This document shows positions 1 to 8,262 of a DNA stretch of 64,000 nucleotides, piece by piece. Made by a program: the position numbers and the translations under genes. The stretch lies in NCBI RefSeq assembly GCF_003364295.1, contig NZ_NXLO01000003.1, forward strand, positions 248,001-312,000. The letters are read 5' to 3'. The notes under the pieces are model-generated. The model saw only the letters and a program-made list of their open reading frames with translations. It was not told the origin of the DNA and did no database searches. The stretch is from Helicobacter sp. MIT 99-5507 (GTDB lineage Bacteria; Campylobacterota; Campylobacteria; Campylobacterales; Helicobacteraceae). The number at the start of each line of letters is the position of its first letter. The first letter of the stretch is position 1.

Positions 1-438
1 AAGCGAAAGAGACAAAGCATCTTCTAATAATATATCAATACAAGCTATACATATCAATTTATTTTTATTGTCATATACAGGATAAGACGCAGTTACTACG
101 AGCTTTCCACCTATTTTTGAAGGATATGGATCTGTTATTACAATCCGTCTTTCTTTTATGCTTTCATAATAATATGATCTATTTGAAAAATCAGAATCTA
201 TAAACTCATCTGCTTGTTTTCTATCAAAGATTCCATTTACTAAGATTCCATTTTCATCAAGTATATAAAATGTATTAAAAATTTTTATTTCATTATGAAT
301 TCTAACCATTCTACTTTGGACTTGATTAATGCTTGTATTTGGCATATAGTTTTTTATATTTTGCTCAAAAATAAAACTCATATAAGCTCGTATTTCATAT
401 CTTAGTTTTGAATACATAGCAATATCTCTTGAAAGCAA
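1..438 (-). CDS. PDC/Cache sensor-domain protein, partial at left edge
   Basis: An open frame runs leftward off the window edge (146 codons visible), and its 3' end is not present. The start is taken as TTG at 438 because a strong AGGAGGA sits 5 nt upstream (444-450). An ATG eight codons in (417) has no comparable site. The visible part has the layout of a Cache/PDC extracellular sensor: a helical N-terminus, a strand with LDENGILVNG near residue 70, and the late motif ASYPVYDNKNKLICIACIDI near residues 120-139. Such domains bind small ligands at the outer face of chemoreceptors, kinases or cyclases. I see no membrane helix in the visible part, so the output domain is unknown. The SD overlaps the stop of the exonuclease gene, so the two are probably co-transcribed. 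Confidence 0.7.
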   Translation of the reverse strand, partial: MLSRDIAMYSKLRYEIRAYMSFIFEQNIKNYMPNTSINQVQSRMVRIHNEIKIFNTFYILDENGILVNGIFDRKQADEFIDSDFSNRSYYYESIKERRIVITDPYPSKIGGKLVVTASYPVYDNKNKLICIACIDILLEDALSLSL

Positions 439-448
439 AAAAATCCTC

Positions 449-1234
449 CTACAATCTATTTAATTCTTGTGTAATATAATCTTTAAATATATCTGTATAA
501 TTTTTATTTTGTGGAATCTTATCAAAAAAAACATTTAATAAATTTGCATAATCTTCTATATTTATTTTATCTTGCAATAATAAATATTTTAAAAATAGCC
601 AATAAGTATTCAATACATCACTTTGGCAATAATCATTTATTTGTTGAATCTTATTTTCATAATAAAGTCTAAATACATCATCACCGCTTGTATCAAATTT
701 GCCTGGAATATTTGCCATTTTACAAACTATATCAAGACGCATAGCCCTTACTGCACCAAAAGAACCAAGACAATCAAGCAAATCTATATGAAAATTCTCA
801 CTATAACGACTACGATAATTCTCCCATTTGCTTTTATTGTATTTTGGATTCTGGATTTCAAAATAAGCACTAGCATTAAGATTATATTTCATTGCTCTAA
901 GCATAATAAGAGGAATATCAAAATTTCTACCATTAAAACTTACTAATTTTGGATTGTGCTTATTAAAATAATGCAAAAAATCGCTTATTATTTCTTGCTC
1001 GCTTAATCCTTCTTTGTAATTAACAACTTTTATAAAATTACAATTCTCATCGCAAATCACAGCAGATAAAGATATTATTTTATGAAATGGGAGTGGCAAA
1101 AATGAGCTTCCATTAATACTTTCTTGTGTTTTAAATGCAATTTCACATACATCTATATCACTACCTTTATAATCATAAACCTCTCTTAGAAGCTCCACAT
1201 CTGGGATACTTTCACAATCAAAAACACAAATCAT
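449..1234 (-). CDS. PolB-like 3'-5' exonuclease (DEDDy type)
   Basis: A predicted 3'-5' exonuclease of the family resembling the proofreading domain of DNA polymerase B (about 261 aa). The acidic motifs are visible in order. Motif I is FDCESIPD near the N-terminus, motif II is SFNGRNFDIPLI near residue 100, and motif III is YCQSDVLNTYWL near residue 205, with the Tyr-x3-Asp typical of DEDDy nucleases. These residues coordinate two metal ions for removal of nucleotides from a 3' end. The start is placed at ATG 1234 because AAGAG lies 5 nt upstream. The in-frame GTG at 1240 overlaps that site. It is transcribed with the downstream sensor gene and divergently from the methyltransferase. A repair or proofreading role is inference. 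Confidence 0.85.
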   Translation of the reverse strand: MICVFDCESIPDVELLREVYDYKGSDIDVCEIAFKTQESINGSSFLPLPFHKIISLSAVICDENCNFIKVVNYKEGLSEQEIISDFLHYFNKHNPKLVSFNGRNFDIPLIMLRAMKYNLNASAYFEIQNPKYNKSKWENYRSRYSENFHIDLLDCLGSFGAVRAMRLDIVCKMANIPGKFDTSGDDVFRLYYENKIQQINDYCQSDVLNTYWLFLKYLLLQDKINIEDYANLLNVFFDKIPQNKNYTDIFKDYITQELNRL

Positions 1235-1280
1235 AATCACTCTTTTGTATCTAAAATAATTTAAAGATTCTAATCTAAAA

Positions 1281-1286
1281 TATAAT
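1281..1286 (+). promoter_or_regulatory. candidate -10 box of the glycan locus
   Basis: A perfect TATAAT lies in the 93-nt divergent gap between the exonuclease gene and the methyltransferase start at 1328. An SD-like AGGAG precedes that ATG. No clear -35 is seen, as is usual for sigma-80 promoters of Campylobacterota. Confidence 0.45.
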
Positions 1287-1327
1287 AGAATCCAACCTTA
1301 AATTTAAAATCGAAATTTAGGAGAAAT

Positions 1328-2060
1328 ATGAATTTTTTAAGAAAAATAAAACATATATTAATAAATATAAAAATTAATATATAGAAAAGTAAATCCGCCA
1401 CAATGGCATAATTTAAGACAGCTAGAGCCGGTTTCTAGAGTATTTGGATTTGATAGGGGAACTCCAATTGATAGAATCTATACAAATGATTTTTTGCAAA
1501 AAAATAAACATCACATCAAAGGCATTGTATGCGAAATAGCAGAATCTACATATACAAAACAATTTGGTAGCAATGTAGTAAAAAGTGAAATTTTGCATTA
1601 TACAAATGATAATCCAGCTGCGACAATCATTGGTGATTTGACAAAATACGAGAATCTTCCAAAAGATTATTTAGATTGTTTTATTTGCACTGTTACATTA
1701 AACTTCATACATGATTATAAAAAAGCAATACAAGGGATTCACTCCATGCTAAAACAAGGTGGAGTAGCTTTGGTAAGTGTTTGTGGTCTCATCCAGATAT
1801 CAAGATATAATTATGAGAGATGGGGAGATTATTATAGATTTAGTGATATGGGAATAAAAAAAGATTTTGAAGAAATATTTGGAGATGAAATAGAAGTTAG
1901 CACTTATGGCAATGTATTGGCTGCTGTAGCAGAATTGCATGGAATTGCAAGCGAAGAATTAAGCAAAGATGAAATTTTTTATAAAGACCCAGATTATCAA
2001 ATATTAATTACTATTGTTGCAAAAAAGTCAGATAAAAACTTAAACAAGGAAAAACTATGA
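1328..2060 (+). pseudogene. SAM-dependent methyltransferase, frameshifted near the N-terminus
   Basis: The natural start is probably ATG 1328, with AGGAG just upstream. It gives 18 codons and then TAG at 1382. One frame over, the reading continues as VNPPQWHNLRQLEPVSRVFG and runs intact to 2060. Losing one A from the A5 run at 1369-1373, or an equivalent change in the adjacent TA-rich stretch, would fuse the two. The joined protein resembles class I methyltransferases found in glycan clusters: FGFDRGTPIDR near the N-terminus, GIVCEIAESTYT as the SAM-binding motif, DYLDCFICTVTLNFIHD, and a GDYYRFSD segment. An internal TTG at 1494 could start a shorter product, but it would lack the conserved N-terminal part. 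The stop overlaps the next gene by ATGA. It is called broken here; phase variation at the A/TA run or a sequencing error are alternatives. Confidence 0.65.
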
Positions 2061-3010
2061 AACAAAAAATAAAAGCTGTTTTGAATAGTAGGGGGGGGGT
2101 AATAGGTAATTTAAGAAGAAAAATTTTTGAAGGCAAAGGTGTAATATTTATGCTACATCAAATAGCTCCAATAAATCCAAATAAACTTCCTGCAAATGAA
2201 AATATGAAAATTAGCCCAGATTTCTTAGAATCCTTTATCATAAATTTAAAAAATGATGGCTATAGCTTTATATCTATTGATGAATTGATAAATCATCTAA
2301 ACAACAACACCTTACAAAAGAAAAATATTTGTATCACAATTGATGATGGATATAAAGACAATCTTACATATGGATTTGATATTTTTAAAAAACATAAGAT
2401 TCCATTTTGTATTTATACTTGTGCTTCATTTTTAGAGAAAAAAGCAAATATGTGGTGGTTTGGGCTTGAAGATTATCTATTGCAACATTCAAGTATAATA
2501 TTTAATGATGAAAAAATAAAGCTAGATACAATAGAAGAGAAAAATATAACTTTTTTAAAAATTAGAGATTATCTTATATCAAAAATCAATGATTATGAAC
2601 ATGCAAAAAACACAATGCAAGAAATAGGCATAAACTATGATATGGATAAATATAATGATTTAGCACTAAATTATGATGATATAAATTTTATGTTAAATGA
2701 CAAAGACAATCTAATGACACTTGGACATCACACATATTCTCACCCAATCTTTAATAATATAAATGATGAAGAAATAAAACAAGATATATTAAAAGCAAAT
2801 AATGTTTTTAATAATCATTTTGGATTTATTCCAAAACATTTTGCATATCCATTTGGAGGCAGGATAGAAGTATCAAAGAAACATTTTGAATTAATAAAAA
2901 ATATAGGTTTTAAAAGTGCTACTACAACAAGGCATGGAAGTATATTTGATGAACATAAAACACATCTTTATTCCCTTCCTAGAATCTTTTTAAAAGACAT
3001 TTTGATATGA
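2057..3010 (+). CDS. polysaccharide deacetylase family protein, phase-variable, ON
   Basis: A NodB/CE4-type deacetylase (317 aa) expected to remove N-acetyl groups from a cell-surface sugar polymer. The catalytic Asp motif is ICITIDDGYKD (about residues 92-102), the zinc-binding HxxxH motif is GHHTYSHP (about residue 223), and the late motif is FAYPFGG. The start ATG overlaps the preceding stop by 4 nt, indicating translational coupling. A run of nine G's covers codons 12-14. With nine G's the frame is open, so the gene is ON in this sequence, and a gain or loss of one G would stop translation early. The C-terminus ends abruptly (KDILI), and a diverged second copy of this 3' end lies 186 nt downstream, so the tail may have been replaced. 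A role in lipooligosaccharide, capsule or flagellar glycan modification is inferred from the neighbours. Confidence 0.8.
   Translation: MKQKIKAVLNSRGGVIGNLRRKIFEGKGVIFMLHQIAPINPNKLPANENMKISPDFLESFIINLKNDGYSFISIDELINHLNNNTLQKKNICITIDDGYKDNLTYGFDIFKKHKIPFCIYTCASFLEKKANMWWFGLEDYLLQHSSIIFNDEKIKLDTIEEKNITFLKIRDYLISKINDYEHAKNTMQEIGINYDMDKYNDLALNYDDINFMLNDKDNLMTLGHHTYSHPIFNNINDEEIKQDILKANNVFNNHFGFIPKHFAYPFGGRIEVSKKHFELIKNIGFKSATTTRHGSIFDEHKTHLYSLPRIFLKDILI
2091..2099 (+). repeat. poly-G tract (G9), phase-variation switch of the deacetylase
   Basis: Nine consecutive G's inside the 5' coding part of the deacetylase in an otherwise G-poor region. Tracts of this length are the standard slipped-strand contingency switch in Helicobacter and Campylobacter. 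Here nine G's keep the frame open. Confidence 0.9.
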
Positions 3011-3025
3011 ATACAATATTTGATT
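2981..3025 (+). repeat. direct repeat copy A (3' end of the deacetylase gene)
   Basis: This 45-nt segment starts AGAATCTTTTTAAAAGA and ends ATATTTGATT. It recurs at 3167-3212 with about five differences and a 1-nt indel. Copy A covers the last codons and stop of the deacetylase. Confidence 0.8.
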
Positions 3026-3166
3026 TTAGAAAAAAGAGAGTGGTATTAGACTAATAAATCTATAAAAACAAAGGCTTTTGTGTATAAAAGCGGCTATCTT
3101 ATAGCAAGATTCTTATAAGGAATAATAAAATAAAATGCCTACATAGCAAATATCTTTTCTCTTCTA

Positions 3167-3212
3167 AGAATCTTTTTAAAAGATATTTTTTATATGAATA
3201 TGATATTTGATT
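3167..3212 (+). repeat. direct repeat copy B (relic of a deacetylase 3' end)
   Basis: The second copy of the repeat, in the 225-nt gap before the FkbM gene. In one frame it reads SLLRIFLKDIF and then a stop, close to the SLPRIFLKDIL end of the intact deacetylase. It is probably the remnant of a duplicated or recombined gene end. Apart from this relic and an SD-like AAAGGA, I see nothing in 3011-3235. Confidence 0.7.
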
Positions 3213-3235
3213 AACAAGTAGATTAAAGGAAAAAA

Positions 3236-4055
3236 ATGAAATATTTAATAAAAGACATACTAAGACCAATATATCACTATGCTACAAATAAATATTACGC
3301 AAGAGATGTTTATTCATTATTTGATAAGTTGGGGGGGGGCAGCAAGGTATAAAGAGAAGAAAAATATTAAATTTAGAGATTTGATATTTGATATTCCTGA
3401 TAGTTTAAGCTTCATCTATCAAATAAAAGAAATTTTTGGAGATGAGATATATAAATTTAAATCCAAAAATAAAGAGCCACTCATTATTGATTGTGGTGCA
3501 AATGTAGGTGTTAGCGTGCTTTATTTTAAAAAGCTATATGAAAATTGTAAAATTTATGCATTTGAAGCAGATAAAAAAATATTTCAATATTTAGAACAAA
3601 ATATAAAAAATAATAATGCAAATAATATAGAACTGCACAATAAAGCAATATGGATTGATGATAATGGAATCTACTTTGCTAGCGATGGTGCTGATGGTGG
3701 TCATATAGAGCTAGATTCTAAAAATACACAAAAAATAGATTCTGTTGCTTTAAAAAATATCCTCTTAAAACATAGCTATATTGATTTTTTAAAGATTGAT
3801 ATTGAAGGTGCTGAAAATGAAGTCCTGCTAGATTGTAAAGATTCCCTAAATAATATCCAAAATATATTTATTGAATATCATCAAAGACATGATAAACCAC
3901 AGAATCTAGGAGAAATAATCAATATCTTAGATAAAGCAAACTTTAGAATCTATTTAGAAAATATCACAAAATATAAATCACCATTCTTGATAGAATCTAA
4001 AACTTGTGAATTTGAATTGCAAATAAATATCTTTGGTAGAAAAATACCAAAATAA
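3236..4055 (+). CDS. FkbM-family methyltransferase, phase-variable, OFF
   Basis: ATG 3236, preceded by AAAGGA, opens a frame that passes through nine G's and stops four codons later at TAA. One base over, the frame continues intact to 4055. Deleting one G (G8) or adding two would give one protein of about 272 aa. The body is an FkbM-type SAM methyltransferase: LIIDCGANVGVSVLYF (SAM-binding), IYAFEADK, and DFLKIDIEGAENEVLLDCK. Members usually O-methylate sugars or glycolipids. The internal ATG at 3279 has no ribosome site and would give an odd N-terminus. As sequenced the gene is OFF. The 3' neighbour at 4068 is a restriction-system relic, so the glycan cassette ends here. Confidence 0.8.
3331..3339 (+). 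repeat. poly-G tract (G9), phase-variation switch of the FkbM gene
   Basis: Nine G's at about codons 33-35 of the FkbM reading frame. The in-frame solution needs eight (or eleven), so the present length puts translation out of frame, with a stop at GTA-TAA just downstream. Confidence 0.9.
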
Positions 4056-4067
4056 TAAGGAGTTTTT

Positions 4068-5094
4068 ATGCAAAAGCCACCTTTAAATCAAATTCTTTAT
4101 GGACCTCCGGGCACTGGGAAAACTTATGCGACTATTGGTAAAGCTTTTGAAATTTTAGGAGTTAATACAGAAAATTTAACACGCAAGGAGCAAAAACTTA
4201 AATTTGATGAGTTTAGAAAACTAGGACAAATTGAATTTATTACTTTTCATCAAAGTTATTCTTATGAGGAATTTGTGGAAGGTATTAAGCCAAATATTGA
4301 TGATCCTGAAAATATGATTTATAAAACAAAAGATGGTATTTTAAAAGAATTAAGTTTAATGGCTTACGAAAATTTCAAAGCATTCAAGGCAAGTAAAGAG
4401 GATTTCATGGCAATGCTGTGTATTATTTTATGTTTTATAAAAAGTTAAAAGAATTTAAAGATACAAAATTTAAAGCTCGAAATATCAATGTTAAAGAAAA
4501 GTTAAAACCTTACATCCTCATCATTGATGAGATTAATAGAGGTAATATCTCTAAAATTTTTTTGGGAGCTTATCACCTTGATAGAACCAAGTAAAAGACT
4601 TGGCGAAAAAGAATCTTTAAAAGTAAAACTTCCATATAGTTATAATATTGACAATATTGACAAAGAATTTGGAGTGCCAAATAATCTTTATATCATAGGC
4701 ACTATGAATACAGCAGATCGAAGTATTGCTTTGCTTGATACAGCTTTGCGTAGGAGGTTTGAATTTGTTGAGATGATGCCAAATGCTGAGGCTTTAAAAG
4801 AGATTTGGCTTGTTAAAAACGATGTAGATAGTATTAGCGAGAATAATTTTATTGATGAATATGGAGTTAAAGAAAGTAAAATTTTATTTGGTATCCTCTC
4901 TGCGATAAATAATCGTATAGAGTTTTTGCTTGATAGAGAACACGCAATCGGGCATTCTTTCTTTTTTGAAAAAGCCGAATCTTTTTGATAACAACTTTAA
5001 TGAGCTTGATAGTGAAAAGACGATATATAAAATCACTGATTCTAAGGAGCGGGATTTAAAGAAATTCCAAGATATAATAAATAAAAATAGCTAA
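4068..5094 (+). pseudogene. mcrB: McrB-like GTPase subunit of a type IV restriction system, multiply frameshifted
   Basis: An AAA+ ATPase of the McrB type that in working systems powers cleavage of modified DNA with McrC. The pieces in order are: Walker A GPPGTGKTYAT with FHQSYSYEEFVEGIKP (frame of 4068); then, after a shift near 4425, FYKKLKEFKDTKFKA and Walker [15 protein letters not shown]; then, after a second shift at the T7 run 4557-4563, [38 protein letters not shown] and [14 protein letters not shown]; then, after a third shift near 4981, a tail NNFNELDSEKTIY ending at TAA 5092. At least three frame changes make a functional product impossible. There is no N-terminal DNA-recognition domain, so either it was lost or this was a minimal McrB. 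Confidence 0.85.
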
Positions 5095-5097
5095 ACA

Positions 5098-6241
5098 ATG
5101 AAAACAAATAACACCCTAGTTTTATGGTTTAAACAAGCTTAAAGTAAGAAATTATGTGGGTTTAATCCAAACCCAAAGTGGTTTTTGTCTTGAAATTTTG
5201 CCTAAGATTTTTAGAGGCAAAAAGAAATTAGAGCAAGATTTATAAAATAAAGCTTCAAATTCACAAGCAAAAGAAAGCAAATTTTCAGCCAAAAAAGCTC
5301 AAGATTTGCTTCTTAATATGCTTAAAACCCTTAAAAAACCCTCCTTTTAAGCAAAGAAATATCGCAACTTTAAAAGCCAAAATCTTCCTTTGCTTGAAAT
5401 TTTGTGTCCTTGTTTTTAGATGAGCTTGAAAAGCTTGTCAAACAGGGTATAAAAAGTGATTATATAGATTATGAACAAACCGCACTTTTTTAAAAGGCAA
5501 ATTGCTTTTTAATCAAAATCTTAAGCACAATTTTGCCCACAAAGAACGCTTTTACACCCTTGCTGATGAGTATAGCCAAAACCTATCTCAAAACCGCCTT
5601 ATAGTTGCTTCACTTTTAAAGCTTCAAAAGCTTAAATTTAGCTCAAGCACAAGACTTTTGCAATTTCGCTTTATTTTTGATGATATAGCTCAAAGCACAA
5701 ATTATAAGGCTGATTTTGCAAAATGTGTAAATTCAAGGCATTTTAAGGCTTATGAGCAAATTTTACCTTGGTGCAAACTCTTTTTAGAAAAACTCACTCC
5801 AAGCCCATATAGTGGAAGCTCAAAGGCTAGTGCTTTGCTCTTTGATATGAATAAACTTTTTGAAAGCTTTGTAGCTTTTTATATAAAAAACGTAGTAAAA
5901 AATACATAGTAAAATCGCAAGAAAAATCCAAATATCTAGTAACACAAAATGAAAAAGACGGATTCTAGCTATGCCCTGATATAGTAATTTACAGAAAAGA
6001 TCAAGATAAAGAACCGCCACTTGCCATACTTGATACAAAATGGAAAATCATAGATTCTATTAATGCAATCTCACAAAGCGATTTATATCAGCTTTTTGCT
6101 TATCTTGAGAAATATAAGTGCAAAAATGGATATATAATTTATCCAAAAATTGGTGATATAAAAAGAAATAAATTTATATACAAAGCAGAATCTAGCACAA
6201 ATTTGCATATTAGATTTTTTGATATATACAAAAGCTCCTAG
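5098..6241 (+). pseudogene. mcrC: McrC-like nuclease subunit, multiply frameshifted
   Basis: It begins 3 nt after the McrB relic. The opening ATG frame stops after 14 codons. The other frames supply KLKVRNYVGLIQTQSGFCLE and ILPKIFRGKKKL (about 5137-5244), a long middle part around 5502-5909 (TRLLQFRFIFDDI, YEQILPWCKLFLEKL, FDMNKLFESFVAFYIK), and the nuclease core after another shift. That core reads PDIVIYRKDQDKEPPLA, then ILDTKWK, then SQSDLYQLFAYLEKYK. The PD...D-x-K arrangement is the expected PD-(D/E)xK catalytic signature of McrC, so the active site is still legible although the gene is dead. There are internal stops around 5140-5500 and 5909-5980. Confidence 0.85.
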
Positions 6242-6314
6242 AATTTTTATGCTCCTAAATCATCAAAACTTTGTCTTAGCAAAAGTAACAATTAAGCAAA
6301 ATACATAGCAAGGC

Positions 6315-6670
6315 TTAATTCTCTGCTTCATTTAATTCTCTATATACCTCACAAGATTCTTGATTTCCCAAATCGCAAGCCTTGCCAATAAATTCTTTTG
6401 CCTGTTTTAAATCTTGCTCAACACCTTGTCCTTTAGCATATATATAACCAACATGATAACAACCTACAGAATCTCCACCATCACAAGATTTTGTATATAA
6501 CTCTATTGCTTTTTTGTAATCTTGTTTAACACCTATTCCATCGTTGTATATTAAGCCAAGACTAAAACATGCTTCTACATCGCCATCATTGCATTCTTGT
6601 TGTAATTGCTCAGCTGGTATTTTTCCCCATGCTACTACAAAAAATACATATAAATATATATTTTTTTCAT
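6315..6670 (-). pseudogene. Sel1-repeat (Hcp-like) secreted protein, frameshifted in an A-run at the start
   Basis: ATG 6668-6670 has AAGGA upstream and is followed by A7 (T7 on the + strand, 6661-6667). The ATG frame stops after 11 codons. One extra A would give a signal peptide (MKKNIYLYVFFVVAW) and about 118 aa of Sel1-like repeats with regularly spaced cysteines: CNDGDVEACFSLGLIYNDG, then CDGGDSVGCYHVGYIYAKG, then CDLGNQESCEVY. This is the pattern of Helicobacter cysteine-rich proteins, in which each 36-residue repeat carries a disulfide-linked cysteine pair. The rest of the frame is intact. The single-base defect in a homopolymer could be a phase switch, recent inactivation or a sequencing error. 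It is transcribed leftward, behind the P460 gene whose stop it almost touches. Confidence 0.7.
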
Positions 6671-7155
6671 TTATTTCCTTAAATTGCGCATCGAATCTAG
6701 CGTAAATACAATATCTTCACCGCTAAGCGAGCTTGTATGGCAGCTTAAGCAGCGGTTGGTGTTTTCAGCGGTATTAAGTCTCTTATCCGCATTGAAAGCC
6801 TCAAAACGCCATTTTTTGTCGCGCTTTTGCATAATAATATAGCGATTAAGCTGCCCGCGCACTCCGCCATTGTTAGCATATTCTTCCATCGTGATAGTCG
6901 TTAATTCGGGCAGCTTGCCATCTGTTTGAAGCGCCTTTATGTCAGCCTTTTGGGCGCAAATATCCTCGATAACATTGCCCCGCTTGATACTTGCATACAT
7001 CACGCCGTTTTTGTAATCATGCGGGAAACTCAAATGCTCCATTGTGGAAGCTGAATCTAGTGTGGAATCTTGTGCTTGCAATGCACAGATTCCAAGCAAA
7101 CAAGCCGCAGATAGCGCACACAACGCTCCTTTTTGCTATATCGCAATAATTTCAT
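6671..7155 (-). pseudogene. cytochrome P460 family protein, frameshifted in the signal peptide
   Basis: A periplasmic mono-haem protein of the cytochrome P460 type. The mature part has DYKNGVMYASIKRGN, a middle RGQLNRYIIMQKRDKKWRFE, and a C-terminal haem site NRCLSCHTSS. ATG 7153-7155 has AAGGA upstream, but its frame is lost at the A5 run (T5 at 7130-7134). One extra A would join MKLLRYSKK to GALCALSAACLLGICALQA, a good signal peptide, giving about 161 aa. As sequenced only a TTG at 7123 could start the downstream frame, with an ill-spaced SD and half a signal peptide. G+C is visibly higher than in all surrounding genes, which suggests acquisition from a GC-richer relative. P460 proteins oxidise hydroxylamine or detoxify NO-type species; the substrate here is unknown. 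Confidence 0.7.
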
Positions 7156-7683
7156 ATTTATCCTTTTGCTTAGTATTTAGAATCTTGGCAGATTCTATGC
7201 ATAAATGCAATTATAAATTCTAACACTTAGTGTTTGTCAAGATGAATAACGATTGAGTTTATAAATTTTATGTAAAACATAGAAGCTGCTTAGCAAGATT
7301 GTCGCATCTATTGCGCCGAAAGTGTGAAGCGGATAAAGTTGCAGGCAGGGTGCAAAAAATCAACAATCCATTAATATGGCGTATAACCGCGGACAGAAGC
7401 TTATGTCTTGATTCTGCGCCTTGCTAAATACTTGAAGCACAACACGGGTGAAAACATTGCACAAACGCTTTGTAATTGTAAAGATTACTTGACAAATTCT
7501 TGAACATAAGGCAAAAAATAAAGATTACAATGCTAGTATGGCTTTTGGCTGGGTTCTTTGTTGGTTAGTGTTGTGGGTTGTGCAATATTTTAAGGTATTG
7601 TGAATAAATGTAGATTCTGCTATTTTTAGTTGTTTTGTTTTATGGCTGTGCGGTGTTTTGGATTGTTTTGTAATAAAAAATAT
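7156..7683 (-). other. 528-nt stretch without an intact gene, partly GC-richer
   Basis: No open frame with a start, ribosome site or recognisable product on either strand. About 7260-7500 is visibly richer in G+C than the core genes and has a minus-strand run of roughly 40 codons without a recognisable motif. It looks like decayed coding DNA belonging with the P460 islet. The right end (7560-7680) is simple T/G-rich sequence on the + strand. Confidence 0.5.
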
Positions 7684-8262
7684 TTAAATATTTCTTGCAT
7701 CACTTAATGTAAGAGCAAATAATACATTTACTCCATTTTTTTGCAAAACTTCCCTAGCCTCTTTTATGCTTAGCCCTGTTGTGATTATATCATCAAATAA
7801 AACTACATCAATATTTCTTTTACCTGTGTAGATAAAATCTTTTTTATTAGATTCTCTATATGCTAGAGTTTTTCCTGCATAGCAAATATCATTATTTGAA
7901 ACCAATACTCCAAACAATGGATAAAAAATACTATCAAATTCTTTTATAATCACACCGCAATGTGAATAATATTTTTTTACCCTATCATCAATCCCAATGC
8001 TAAAAATATTAAGAGAATCAAATGTGCTTCCAACTTCATCTATAAAATATAAAAATGCCTTTCTAGCTAGAATCTTATAGATTCTGCTACCTATCAAGCT
8101 ATATTTACTTCTTAATAAATATTCTATATCTTGATAATTAAAAAAACTATACACAACAAAATCATCAAAAGTTTTTCTTTTCTTTGGTGAGAGCGTTATT
8201 TTTTTATCACAAGATGGACAAATAAGTCTTATGCTTAAACTTTGACATAATATACACTTCAA
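7684..8262 (-). CDS. comF: ComF-family phosphoribosyltransferase-like protein
   Basis: 192 aa. An N-terminal zinc-ribbon (CILC near residue 3 and CPSC near 15) precedes a phosphoribosyltransferase fold with the PRPP-binding loop VVLFDDIITTGLSIKEA near residues 152-168. ComF proteins are needed for natural transformation in several bacteria and may act in single-strand DNA handling. The enzymatic reaction is not established. It is the last gene of the leftward serS operon, starting directly after the tmk stop. Its place next to tmk and coaD matches what I remember of H. pylori. Confidence 0.85.
   Translation of the reverse strand: MKCILCQSLSIRLICPSCDKKITLSPKKRKTFDDFVVYSFFNYQDIEYLLRSKYSLIGSRIYKILARKAFLYFIDEVGSTFDSLNIFSIGIDDRVKKYYSHCGVIIKEFDSIFYPLFGVLVSNNDICYAGKTLAYRESNKKDFIYTGKRNIDVVLFDDIITTGLSIKEAREVLQKNGVNVLFALTLSDARNI

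Noticed and set aside
623-946. Open frame on the + strand inside the exonuclease gene
   Set aside because: Antisense to a well-supported gene with intact DEDD motifs; no ribosome site or recognisable product.
4068-7155. All frameshifts being sequencing errors
   Set aside because: More than forty core genes with many homopolymers are intact in the same window, so a general error rate cannot explain clustering here. Single tract lengths remain uncertain.
7156-7683. Possible insertion-sequence or transposase remnant
   Set aside because: GC-richer broken frames are present, but I could not find a transposase motif, terminal inverted repeats or a target duplication, so it is reported only as decayed DNA.
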